Positions 10,701-20,593 of a stretch of DNA of 20,593 bases are shown one piece after another. The DNA lies in contig MPNW01000950.1 of assembly GCA_011800805.1 (NCBI GenBank), forward strand, positions 22,701 to 43,293. The letters are read 5' to 3'. Both the position numbers and the translations under genes were made by a program. The first letter of the stretch is position 1. Each line of letters begins with the position of its first letter. The notes beneath the pieces were generated by a model. It ran no database searches, had not been told where the DNA came from, and worked only from the letters and a program-made list of their open reading frames with translations. Source of the DNA: Hirudo medicinalis (lineage: Eukaryota; Annelida; Clitellata; Hirudinida; Hirudinidae).

Positions 10701-12645
10701 TGGAATTGAATCTTGTGCATGTGTAAATTTTTAGAGGAGTGAATCATAATATTTATCTATACGATCAACACAGCTCATATTTATTCAGCCTCTCTTATGA
10801 GCACATAGCAATGCATCATCAAATAGTCCCCTCCACATATTCTGGTAAACTTTGCAACACTGAACCAATCTCCCGAGGAAATCGAACCAAATCCCACTAA
10901 AATGTTATGGAATTCCCTTTTTCAATTATTCTCGTAGATAAATAATCAATATTGCATCTAAGTTTAATTGTGGACAATTCGAGGTCTCCTATAAGAGTGT
11001 AATTGTGACCTAAGTGCTGCCAATGAACCCGAATTGCATTTATATATATATATTTTTATTTATTTGAACAAAATGAGGCTCGAAATAATATTTTACGAAT
11101 GATCACTAGCACAAATTTGTAGTGACAGTAGGCTATAGACAGATGTAGAGTGATGCAGAATAGTAAGAATTGAGATCGTTTAATCGTAAGATTATTAAGT
11201 ATTGTTGTTGTTGTTGTTGTTACTGCAGCTGTTGTTGTTGTTAAGAATTTAATCTCTTCCACTTTTGTTAATGCAGTAAACCTGATAATTCTAAACTAGT
11301 ATAAGTTACTATAAAAGGTTTCCAACCGCTATGAACATCCCCCCTATGGCCTTGGTTATGGCAAACATGGAGTAGGAGACTGAGTAGGCATTGACCACCC
11401 CAACGACGCAGATGATGAGGTGGGTGATGATGTGTATCTTCTTCCGCCCATACTTGTCCACCACGAATAAAAGTAGTTCCCCTACCAGAGATCCAAGTTG
11501 GTAGAGCGTCTGGGATAATTCGCCCAAATAGTTCTTATCGCAGACCAAGTTCCACTGTTGGAAAGCATTCAGTTCATGCAATCAAGCAATTATTCTTTTG
11601 ATAGGCAATGTTTTGTTCAATTGCTCGGTTTTCCTACAAAAATTCCTATCCCATGTCAACTTGTGCAAAGCAATTAAGGAACATCATGACAACACTATCG
11701 CGAGGTTCAAAGGTCATTCAAAACATAGGCATAAAATTATTAACTTTTTATTCTGCTTAAGCTGCAAGTTATCTTGTGTGATTGTGTTTCTGCACGTGGC
11801 GCTGAAGGAGCAATCGTGCTGTCTTGCACTTCCAATCTATTTCGGAGGCCGAACTTTGGACTTAGTGCTAGCAGCAAGTAACGGAAATTCGAGCAAATCT
11901 GGTGATATGCATGTAGTCCCGTGTAAACTAAACTATTTTGTAACAATGGTCCAATTTGGTCCAAATATGAAATGCGTACTTGTTCGACAATGGTGTGGTA
12001 TCCTCCGTTTGTGTAGTGCCATTTATTACACTTTTCAGCATGAGCATTGCTAGCATGGAAATCATCATGTCTTTCGAAATAACATTTAGGGTCAAGATTG
12101 GTCTGATTGTGTTCGCTTTCGTTTGTCCACGTCTGAGCAACATCTAGGTTCTCCAGATAAGATATGCTTGTTTCTTCTGTGAAGGACTCCGACCCTATGC
12201 AGACGTGAGGTGGCTCCCATCCTTTAGATTAAGCAATTTAAAAGATTACAGAATAACTTTTCTTAAACATCTTGACCCAGTTTTAAGTCTCGTCAAAAAC
12301 TGACAACAACAAGTCGTGCACATAAATGTGCAAGTTTTAACTGTCGATTGAAATAAAAATTAAGCGAGTCAACTAATTTAGAACTTAACAACTGTTTAAC
12401 TATCTCACATAAAAATAATTGCATGTTCAATTCAACTGCTCAGCGTAGAATAACAGATTAGTCACGTTAACATGCAGGTTGAATTCCAAAACGCTCGGCA
12501 ACTCACCCACGAAAACAATGCTCAGGCCGTGCCAACACAAAGGAATGTGAAAGGAGACAGCCAGTAGAAAGTACATGGCCAAATTCCATCTCTTGTAGCC
12601 TCCAACTTTGGCTAAAGCAGAGTCGACGTCTTTGACATCCTTCAT
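7752..12645 (-). CDS. SLC22-family organic ion transporter, complete 11-exon gene (gene A)
   Basis: This predicts a 583-residue 12-helix plasma-membrane transporter of the SLC22 (organic cation/anion/carnitine) branch of the major facilitator superfamily. Exons are 12645-12507, 12221-11980, 11554-11327, 10575-10379, 9865-9769, 9439-9168, 9000-8866, 8663-8581, 8465-8354, 8264-8192 and 7925-7752; all introns are GT-AG and all phases join. The start is the first ATG after an in-frame TAA (12660-12658). Family marks seen: TM1 at about residues 21-46; a large extracellular loop at 47-127 with Cys54, Cys93, Cys111 and sequons at N80 and N85; WNLVCD at 128-133; motif A ending DKYGRKK at 160-166; PESPSWLL at 272-279; RRMGRR at 436-441; YTKEIFPTYLR at 492-502; and LPETVED at 561-567. 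Length fits the family (about 550). Substrate cannot be assigned. Donors of introns 3, 7 and 8 (GTTGGA, GTTCGC, GTTTTC) are weak. A CATAAA poly(A)-like signal lies at 7669-7664. Confidence 0.93.
8016..8083. repeat. (GAT)n microsatellite, interrupted
   Basis: Imperfect GAT/GAC/AAT triplets sit inside the last intron (8191-7926) of gene A. Confidence 0.85.
9963..10112. repeat. (CAA)n and (ATC)n compound microsatellite
   Basis: CAA/CAG/AAT triplets at 9963-10028 are followed by CAT/TAT triplets at 10056-10112, inside intron 4 of gene A. On the minus strand the CAA block reads as a long poly-leucine frame, which is an artefact and not a protein. Confidence 0.9.
11201..11241. repeat. (TTG)n microsatellite
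   Basis: Runs of TTG interrupted by tactgcagctg lie inside intron 3 of gene A. Confidence 0.85.
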
Positions 12646-12842
12646 CGTAGCACAAAATTATCTTAAAATCTCAAAATGTGCAACTAGAATCACGAGAGAA
12701 AGAGATAATATAATTGCTGGTGTCACATGCCTGGTCTAAACAATTGAGAGCTTCGTGCCCCCATCTGCTGTTGTCTAGCGAGTTTAACGACCGTCCAAAT
12801 ATTTCTAAGTACAGATATCAAACCGGATCATAATGGTTCTTT

Positions 12843-13097
12843 AAGATTAGCATGAACATCGCCGTTCGAAGGTGAGTCAGAGTTCAGCCATTACATTAAC
12901 TTGAAGACAATAATAATAACATCAACAACAATAATAATAACAACAATAATAATAATGTTAAGTATAGTANAAGATTAGCATGAACATCGCCGTTCGAAGG
13001 TGAGTCAGAGTTCAGCCATTACATTAACTTGAAGACAATAATAATAACATCAACAACAATAATAATAACAACAATAATAATAATGTTAAGTATAGTA
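12843..13097 (+). repeat. perfect 127-bp direct repeat flanking a single N (probable assembly join)
   Basis: Positions 12843-12969 and 12971-13097 are identical (both begin aagattagcatgaacatc and end gttaagtatagta), with one N at 12970 between them. The first copy stops exactly at the N and the second starts exactly after it. This is what two overlapping contig ends joined with a placeholder look like. The repeat contains an (AAT/AAC)n tract, the kind of sequence on which assemblies break. It lies just upstream of the first exon of gene A and does not affect it. Confidence 0.9.
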
Positions 13098-13917
13098 ATA
13101 CAAACTACAACTTGCGTTATCGTGCAAATGTTTTCCCAAAAAAAAATGTTATCAGTTGGAAAATCAATTTAAAAAAATCTCCACGACACGCGGACAATCA
13201 GCAGAGAGATTCACAAGTGATTCTCAAAAGCAATGACAAAGCAACTGAGATTGGCATGCAATGAAGTAAAATCAGTCCTCACATCCATTGTGGAATCGCC
13301 TTGTTGAATTTTTTGATTTTCAAGAATGTCCAATGAAAGTGCAGCTACTCTTGTATCAAGAATTCAGGCTTGCCATACTGTAATCAAATAAGTTTTAGTG
13401 AATTCGTATTCGAATCCATTACAAAGTAGGTTTGTGTTTCTTCTCAACAAGTTCTAAGGTTAGGTTGAAGTTAAGATATTTCAAATATTTATCTGAGCCT
13501 TATTTCTGTTGGGTTTCCCCGCTAAAAGCTGATAAATTTACTCAAAACATCCTGTTTACTTTGCAATTCATTTGCAAGTAAGACTCATCAGCCGCAAACC
13601 AAAGAATTCCGCACTGCAAAACCAGAGTTATTTAATTCCTTGAGATGTCGAGAGTTTAGAAACTTATTTCTAACTTTTGTTTTAAGTGAACCACTAATTA
13701 TATTTTATGATAGGAAAGCCCCTTAGAAATACAACGTAAAGCCTCTCAAAAGAGCCTTAACTTAATGACCTTCTTCAGAAAATGAATATCGCTATTCAAA
13801 AGTCAAAAGAGAGAAAGTGTCGACTTAACAAGGGTCAAATTTTGAACATTAAAAAGGCTAACCATACTAAAAAAATAACTGAAGACATTGTTGTCATGAT
13901 CATGCTAAGCACAACCA
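13098..13917. other. no recognisable gene
   Basis: This is AT-rich single-copy-looking sequence upstream of gene A. The plus-strand open frame at 13782-14126 is mostly an isoleucine/threonine reading of the microsatellite that follows. Confidence 0.5.
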
Positions 13918-13922
13918 TGATT

Positions 13923-13981
13923 ACAATAATAATAACAACGACAGTTACAGCAATAATAATACTAACAATAACAATAATAAC

Positions 13982-14012
<31 letters not shown>
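13923..14012. repeat. (AAT/AAC)n microsatellite
   Basis: Interrupted AAT and AAC triplets run through here, with a pure AAT run at about 13983-14010. Confidence 0.9.
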
Positions 14013-14109
14013 CCAGTAACAGCAACTGAAACAACTCAACTAAAAAAAACTTTTATTGCAACTCAAACAAGGTCAAGGATCACCTTAAAGGAACCTGAGA
14101 TTATAATCT

Positions 14110-15300
14110 TCACCTGTGGATTGTAGAACTACATTTTGATTTGTAATGACTCAGAAAACTTTGAAATTGTTCAGAAATGTCAAAAATGATCTTCAACATA
14201 CACACATTTCTCAACATGAGTCAAAGAGAATTGATTTCTCATGTTTTTTATTTTAAGTAAGTGATATTTCACAGTGGAAATTAAGCAGTAACATCAATTT
14301 GTTCAGGTCTCACCTCAAATAATTACAAAACATTTGATCCATCACCTTAAATGAGATCACATTACCTTTCTTTCTGTCTTAAAAATCCAAACTGCCATTT
14401 AATGGTCAAGATTATTAATAATTCAGTGGTTCAAATTATGAATAATTTTCTTATTAAATCAAAACGACACCATCATTAACATATTATCCTGCAAATATTA
14501 ACTTGTAACCCAAGCTAAGTGTTTCTGTATCGTGTGCAAAAAATGGCAATTGTATTTCAGCCAAAATATTTGGATCTTTTACTATCCAAAAATACAATCT
14601 CGTCAAAATTCCTGTTCTAATTGCAACTCATCTTCGCAAGTTTTATTATTTAGTAAAAATTCTCATCAAATCAAGTATAAATTAATTTAAGCAAGATATT
14701 TCAAAAGTATACAAACACAGAACATGGCAAATCCACCTTCAGTAACGAAACCCGACCAGCAAAACCTTAGCACGATGTTGAACGACAATAAAAACAACAT
14801 AGAATGCGCACACAGTAATCAATATATTTAAATATAATTTTGTAAGTATTATATAAGTAGTATATTAGGTAAATAGCAAAATTTTAAAGATTTTATTTTC
14901 TCAGTATACCAGACGAATCTGGAAGGTATCGGAAACGTCTGCTTCTTCCTGGAGAAAACGTTTTGCCGCGAAGAATAAATTGTACATTTTAAATCCAATT
15001 AATAATTTTTTAGAATAATTTATGACTTTTTATATAAAAAGATAATTTCGTATTTCTAATCTGTCAATTTTCACACTGAACTTGCTGATTCATCGCAAGG
15101 AATTTCACATTTTCTATAAAAACTGTTTCATAACTGGAATTGTTCTGCATTTTTATGGTCATTGAAGAATGAAAATTTCAAGGTTGTGCATTTGGATGGT
15201 TAAATAACATGTTTACCTAATTAACAAAATTGATCAAATTTATAATTGATCAAAGGAAGATTAATCATTATTCCTTTACTTTTATTTGTCTCAACAAAAC
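14110..15300. other. no recognisable gene; one very weak two-exon small ORF
   Basis: The sequence is AT-rich throughout. The only structure noted is a possible 54-codon two-exon frame on the plus strand (14724-14814 joined to 14905-14978), which is too short and unsupported to call. Confidence 0.4.
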
Positions 15301-15318
15301 ACAAATCCAGGTGAGGGT

Positions 15319-15402
15319 CGATGATGATGACAATAACGATGGTGGTGATGGGGACGATGGCTACAACTACTTTGATGAAGAGGAAGATGACGATGATGAT
15401 TT
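15319..15402. repeat. (GAT)n microsatellite, interrupted
   Basis: GAT/GAC/GGT/GAA triplets read as poly-aspartate on the plus strand. The open frame around it (15230-15493) has no other protein-like content. Confidence 0.85.
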
Positions 15403-15831
15403 GTCTACCAAATTCCTCCTAGTTTCCAAGCTGCCGGGACTCTGCAGTTTACCCAGCAAACACTCAATTCAAAGTTTGTTTTCATGGAGATGAATAATCT
15501 CGTTACAACCTTCGTCGTGGTTACAACAAAATTCCGTTTTGGGGGTTAGTTTTTTTAGCCCGTGCAAGGAAGAACAAGACCAAATGATGTACAATAAAAT
15601 AAAAATAATGAAATGATAACAAAATATCAAAAACAAAATGCTGGTAATAATTAATTATATGAAGGGCCGCCGACAGAAATTTCAGACCCCTAAGCACAGC
15701 TGCCATTGGTCACGGCCCCCATGTTGCGTCACTCGCCATGCCCTTGGGTAGTTGCCCCCTCTCAGTAGCCTTTAATTTAAGAATAAAGAATAAAATAAAT
15801 AATTTATAATATATCGCCATATATAACATAA

Positions 15832-15990
15832 CATAGCATATATATATATTTTTTTTTTTATTACAAATTATTATATATATATATATACATATATAATAAC
15901 ATTAATAACAATACATATATATATATATATATAATAACATTAATAACAATACATATATATATATATATATATAATAACATTAATAACAAT
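15832..15990. repeat. (TA)n tract with three copies of a 38-40-bp unit
   Basis: A 20-bp core, ataataacattaataacaat, occurs at 15893-15912, 15931-15950 and 15971-15990. The copies are separated by (AC)(AT)n spacers of 18 and 20 bp, forming a small tandem array inside TA-rich sequence. Confidence 0.85.
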
Positions 15991-16456
15991 AACAATCATC
16001 ATCACAATTATGAATCACAAAGTTCATTTATATGTGATCAATGTTCATTTATTAAACACATCTTTTTCTCTGTTCCCCTCGTCTGATGCACTCAGATCAG
16101 GTAATCGACCAAAAGGATTTCAATGTACCTACCACACCCGGATTGATTATCTACGTGGATGATAATCACGTAATCCAGATTTTTTTTTTTAATTAAAAAA
16201 AAAAAGCCTGGACATTTAATGAAATATTTAAAATAATATGAAATTATTGTATTATGAAATATTAATTATTAAATTAATATTTAAATTATTATTTATTAAA
16301 TTAATATTTATTAATTTATTATTCATCAAATTATTATTTATTAAATTATCATTTACATAAGAACATTTAAAAAGGAACTGTACATAGATAAAAACGTATT
16401 TAAGTTAACAAACTCTTCAGAGCGGCAAATTTAAACTCCTATCAAGTGCTGTTAAT

Positions 16457-16514
16457 ACAATAATAATAATTATTATTATTATTATTATTATTAATATTAA
16501 GTGATTATTAAATG

Positions 16515-16550
<36 letters not shown>

Positions 16551-16552
16551 TA
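16457..16552. repeat. (AAT)n/(ATT)n microsatellite
   Basis: A short AAT run turns directly into an ATT run at about 16469, making a self-complementary stretch. A second pure ATT run follows at 16514-16550. AT-rich tandem variants of attaaattaatattta precede it (16240-16350). Confidence 0.9.
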
Positions 16553-16837
16553 TCGATATTAAAATTACATTGTGTAACAATTATATTTCAAACCCACCGA
16601 GAAAGTAAGGACGGCGTTTGTAGCAATAAAATACAGAAAGAGCAAACAATGGCATGGAATGAAGCCTCACTTTCCATGAAAGCAATTCATTAACATATTC
16701 AAATATGCTTCTTCCATCACCTTATTCATGATTTCCAAGATGGAACCAACGTTTCCAGAAGAAATATTATGAACTTAGTTGCTGCATCAGTTACCACAAA
16801 AAAATAACGGATATCCCAACCTTACGCCTATCCCTAG

Positions 16838-16930
16838 CACCGGTCTTACCCTAACCCTAGCACCGGTCTTACCCTAACCCTAGCACCGGTCTTACCCTAA
16901 CCCTAGCACCGGTCTTACCCCTAACCCTAG
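16838..16930 (+). repeat. 23-bp telomere-like minisatellite, four copies
   Basis: The unit caccggtcttaccctaacc + ctag (23 bp) starts at 16838, 16861, 16884 and 16907; the last copy has one extra C. Each unit includes TTACCCTAACCCTA, the C-rich strand of the TTAGGG telomere repeat. Degenerate CCCTAACC-type words continue on either side (16828-17095). This fits interstitial telomere-like sequence common in animal genomes. Confidence 0.85.
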
Positions 16931-17164
16931 CCCTAACCTTATTACTTATCCTAAAATTGTGAAACGAACCTACATTGCCAGTGATTTGCAACGTAATACA
17001 AAATCCTAATCTAAATTAGCGCTAGCCTAAAATAATCTTAACAACCCTAACCTATTCTAACCTAAACCAACCTACCCTATCCTTGACCCTGACAACTTTT
17101 GTAACCTGCACTTTATCGTTCGTGCATCTGATTCCCCTCAGGCACTTCTCGTACTTTCCCTCAC

Positions 17165-17385
17165 TCAGTCTGCGTCGTTCTCTCATCCGATTCCCTCTCT
17201 TCCAGCAGCATCTCATTTCTTCTCTGCCTTTTCAAGTGGCCACATTTCACAGAAGAGTTTGAAGCAGGTGATGCTCTGAGAATCGAACTCGGACGCTGAG
17301 GGAGAGTAGTTGTTGCAGTTGTATTCTTTGTACGGTTTTTTGTGCTGCTTCCACTGGTTCCACCTTCTTGATTAACATTCGTCAT
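17165..17385 (-). CDS. weak candidate first coding exon, unrecognised
   Basis: An open frame of 74 codons begins with ATG at 17385 (MTNVNQEGGTSGSSTKNRTK) and ends SDERTTQTE with TGA; a good donor GTGAGG (17164-17159) overlaps the last codons. It is less AT-rich than its surroundings and is not a simple repeat, with a basic KCGHLKRQRR stretch followed by an acidic LLEERESDE stretch. No downstream exon or known domain was found. It could be a first exon with a disordered N-terminus or chance. Confidence 0.2.
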
Positions 17386-17399
17386 TCACGGTTGGTTTC

Positions 17400-18000
17400 A
17401 GAATCAATTGTTAATTTCAAATAGCAATCACTTAAACTGATATCGTTGTTGTTAAAGCTGGTCTTAGTTTTATTGTTTAACCAAACAATTCCTGTAATGC
17501 TGTAATGATAAATATTACAATCATCACAATTACATTCTAAATTAATAATATTATTAAAATGTCGGCCATTATTTTTAATATTATTAATATTAATGTTATT
17601 AATTAATAATAATAAATTAATATTATATTATTAATTAATACAAATTAATTATTATTATTACATAACATTAATATTATTTTCAATATTATTGTATCATTGT
17701 TTATCATGTTTATTTGTAAGAAAACGTTTTATTTAAATTTTAATTATTATTAATACAAAATTATAAATATCACCAGCACCAAATATTATTATCGGTTTTG
17801 CATCTGGATTCTTTTGTTTAGAAATAAATTGTGAGATTTTAAATATTTATCGCACCAATTTTGCGAAGGTTTTCAAATAAATTTAAATTTAATTACTTTT
17901 TAAGTAAAGAAATGATCTTTGAAGACGGAGGAATTATTTTTTTATCCGTGATTATCGAAAACATGGGCTTTTTGGATCAAATTCGACATCGAAGCCTAAC
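17400..18000. other. very AT-rich, no gene
   Basis: Dense TAATTATTAATATTA-type sequence with near-palindromic AT stretches (17535-17700). Nothing coding was seen. Confidence 0.6.
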
Positions 18001-18045
18001 GCCGCCAATCCTATTAATTTAACAATAACCTTAATCATCTTCGGC

Positions 18046-18285
18046 GTCATCATCATCATCATCATCATCATCATCACCATCAGCATTATCATCATCATCG
18101 GTCTCAGCATCATCATTTCATGCTCCAAAACATCTTGGAAGTCGTGACTCCTTCCAGCATCACCAACAACTCCAATACTTGATCTGTTACACTCATTCAC
18201 GATTCCTTCTTTGTCTCATCGCCATAATAAATCATCACCATCGTTGTCGCCCTCGTCATCATCGGCATCATTATCATCATCTGTC
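18046..18285. repeat. two (ATC)n microsatellite blocks
   Basis: An ATC run at 18046-18117 and a shorter interrupted one at about 18231-18282 give poly-methionine or poly-aspartate frames that are artefacts. A (GA)n tract follows at about 18310-18326. Confidence 0.9.
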
Positions 18286-18699
18286 GATGTACGGGAGAGA
18301 TGTTGATAAAAAGAGAGAGAGAGAGATGATTGAATAATATTCATTTATTAAAAAGGATTCAAATGTTTCAAATGTTTTCAAAAAATTTTCAAAAAATTTT
18401 CAAATAAATTCAAATGTTCGAGGTTTATCTTCAAATTAAAGGTGAATTGAAAACAAATTGAGGGAATTTCTCAAATTATCATTTGTTTATGAAATTTTCG
18501 ACAAATAACTGTTCAATTGCGTTTAATATGCAATATACGAGGCATTACCTAGTCTCCAAAACCTCAACTAATTTTGGAATAATAAAAAATTTTTACTCAA
18601 ATTAATAATTGGAAATACAAAATCAACCTGTGTGATCTTATGTGATGAGTATTCGTGGATTTGTGTATGCTTTGTTTTCTTCAAAAATTCAAGCATCGT

Positions 18700-18835
18700 T
18701 TCAGCTCCGGATTCAGGGTGGTGGCGAAGGCCCGCAAACCTCTGAGCCAGTCCTGTTGCCCCCCCTGACAAGCAAAAAGGATTTCTTTGGTTGGTGGAGG
18801 CCCCTGCGCAGTGGCACTTCCCGGCCATGCCTCAA
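18700..18835. repeat. GC-rich patch, possible old dispersed repeat
   Basis: A compact GC-rich stretch in AT-rich surroundings, with aggcccctgcgcagtggcac at its right side. The wording resembles the patch at 4221-4275 (ggcccctggcacttgccc), and another GC-rich patch sits at 15661-15765. These may be diverged copies of one repeat. Short open frames on both strands here show no family features. Confidence 0.3.
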
Positions 18836-18881
18836 TCAGACTCTGCATCATTTTCAATGGTGCTTAACATTCAACATTTGA

Positions 18882-20468
18882 GATCTGCGTTTTTTTGACA
18901 TCATTTTACAGTAGGATGCCATTATACCTTTCAATGATCTTTCTTGGTTTGCGTCTGAAAGCTCGATTCATTCAAACATGGCTCCTACTTAAGTTTATTC
19001 GTTTCTAATTATTGTTTAAAGTTCGTAAATTATTCAGCAAAAGTTCTTACAAAATGTACAATGTCTATTAATAATTTGTACGTTGTCAGTCCCTAAATGT
19101 GTCCTAAGTCTTTCGGGAACAAGCAAAATTTATAATGTGAATAATAAAATGACTGAATAATAAAAGTTTTTTTTATGAACACTTACGCTTAATTATTGCA
19201 ATTATTATTAATATTACAACAATTACTCTTAATTATTGTAAGCTTTTGAATAAAATCCTTTAGGAAGGGCCGTTCAACATTGAACTCTGTTTGAATTCAA
19301 AGTCTTCTTAAATGAAAGCAGGCATATTCTCAATTATTTTTTGTTTTCATAAATATTTACAAATTTGTGTCGGTGGTCTTGATTGACCTTCAATTGGTTG
19401 AAAGTGAATATTTAAAATAAATATGCAGATATTTGTTACAATTATTAATTACAGTAATTTATTACTAAAACCATCAGTTTCCTGCTTCGTTGCTTGCACA
19501 TTTGGATGATAATCATATTAACTAATAATAATAAAATACAAATAATAACTTAAATAATAATACTTGTTAAGTTGTAAATATATCTTATTTGCCCTGAATT
19601 ACTTTTATTTTGAACAACAAATTAAAAAGTGGACTTATTTATTTAAAGAAAACAATCTTTTCTAAGAGTTGAGAACAATTGAAATAATTTCAAATAAATG
19701 ATTTTCACTCAACAATAAATAATCAATAATTTTAATGAATTTATTTACTAATATCAATAATTCCATAAAAATAATGTCAAAAATACATATTATTATTAAT
19801 AATAAATAGTTTTTCTTTTTTGTTTTTATCGGTCCTTTGTGTGGGTTGTACATCAAGTTACAACAGTCCCTGAGGATGAACTAAATTACATAACTCCATC
19901 TCATCTCATGTTATCCTTAGTGTTGTTGTTGTTATTATTATTACAAATATTCCTAATTATACTCTGTAATTATAATATTAATATAACATTATAAAATGTG
20001 TGGCGGTTGTTATTGTCGTCATTGCACTGGGGTTTTGTTGATGTTGCTATCATTTGCTTGTGTACTGTCGCCATTGTAATTAAAATCAATGATATTTATG
20101 GACATTCCCCCGCAATTTCTTGAGTTACACAAATAATAAGACTGCTTGGTTGTTAAAGTGACAGACCACTCACAAGATAAGATGATGAGACTTATAAGAG
20201 CAAGGTTTTTACATCATGTCATAGATTATTGACGCAGGTATGAATGAGGTCCTACAACATAAACTGAATCTAAATAATAAACTCTCTTTTTTGCTTAAAT
20301 GTTTTAAAAATTTAAGTATTTAAATATTTTAAATGTTAAAGACTTTGAATTTCTGAACTCAGCAGTTCTTTGGGACTGATTACCTGCTGTTAAATCGTTT
20401 TCAATTGTTGTCATTAATATGAAATAAATTCATTACGTTAGTAATTACGAGAGTTATTGGAACTTGAA
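18882..20468. other. no recognisable gene
   Basis: AT-rich sequence with scattered AAT words. The minus-strand open frame at 19662-19856 is a low-complexity isoleucine/leucine reading with no family features. Confidence 0.5.
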
Positions 20469-20471
<3 letters not shown>

Positions 20472-20505
<34 letters not shown>

Positions 20506-20527
20506 CAACAACAACAACAACAACAAC

Positions 20528-20593
<66 letters not shown>
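20472..20593. repeat. (TAA)n-(CAA)n-(TAA)n compound microsatellite, runs off right edge
   Basis: A perfect TAA run, about nine CAA units, and a second TAA run continue to the last base of the window. The true length is unknown. Confidence 0.95.

Noticed and set aside
11598..12053. 151-codon plus-strand open frame
   Set aside because: It is antisense to intron 2 and part of exon 2 of gene A, with no family features of its own.
15230..15493. Acidic 87-codon plus-strand frame
   Set aside because: Its acidic part is the (GAT)n microsatellite and the rest has no protein-like signal.
17952..18200. 82-codon minus-strand frame with a poly-methionine run
   Set aside because: It is produced by the (ATC)n microsatellite.
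18568..18881. Overlapping open frames on both strands in the GC-rich patch
   Set aside because: Both strands are open only because of base composition, and no domain or splice signals are present.
1..20593. tRNA, rRNA and CRISPR signals
   Set aside because: No tRNA A/B-box pairing with a cloverleaf, no rRNA-like stretch and no regularly spaced direct repeats with unique spacers were seen by eye.

Overview
This is an AT-rich stretch of an animal (invertebrate metazoan) nuclear genome. The evidence is small multi-exon genes with GT-AG introns, SLC22-type membrane transporters, a decayed Helitron, a decayed LTR-retrotransposon Gag, many triplet microsatellites and telomere-like CCCTAA strings. 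A tunicate or similar marine invertebrate would fit, but the species cannot be fixed from sequence alone. Everything that looks genic lies on the minus strand.

Positions 1-3500: the 5' part of one SLC22-like (organic cation/anion/carnitine transporter, major facilitator) gene, called gene B here. Exons 2, 3 and 4 are clear and the gene runs off the left edge. Two alternative first exons (3498-3372 and 2684-2558) both end in the same splice phase and could join exon 2.

Positions 3500-7750: a graveyard between the two transporters. It holds GC-rich repeat-like patches (about 3990-4275), a decayed coding region of unknown family (about 4631-5510), a broken retrotransposon Gag fragment (about 5640-5878) and, joined to it, a broken Helitron Rep/helicase (5895-7126).

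Positions 7752-12645: a complete second SLC22-like gene (gene A). It has 11 exons whose phases all match and predicts a 583-residue protein. Exons 3 and 4 have exactly the same length in genes A and B, and all comparable phases agree, so the pair arose by tandem duplication.

Positions 12646-20593: no convincing gene. The region is AT-rich and full of (AAT)n, (AAC)n, (ATC)n and (TA)n tracts. It contains a 23-bp telomere-like minisatellite (16838-16930), one weak candidate coding exon (17385-17165), and a perfect 127-bp direct repeat on either side of a single N (12970) that is most likely an assembly join. I see no RNA gene, CRISPR array or bacterial-type feature, and I found no convincing new biological system. 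The most useful leads are the alternative first exons, the Helitron/Gag junction and the unidentified decayed ORF.
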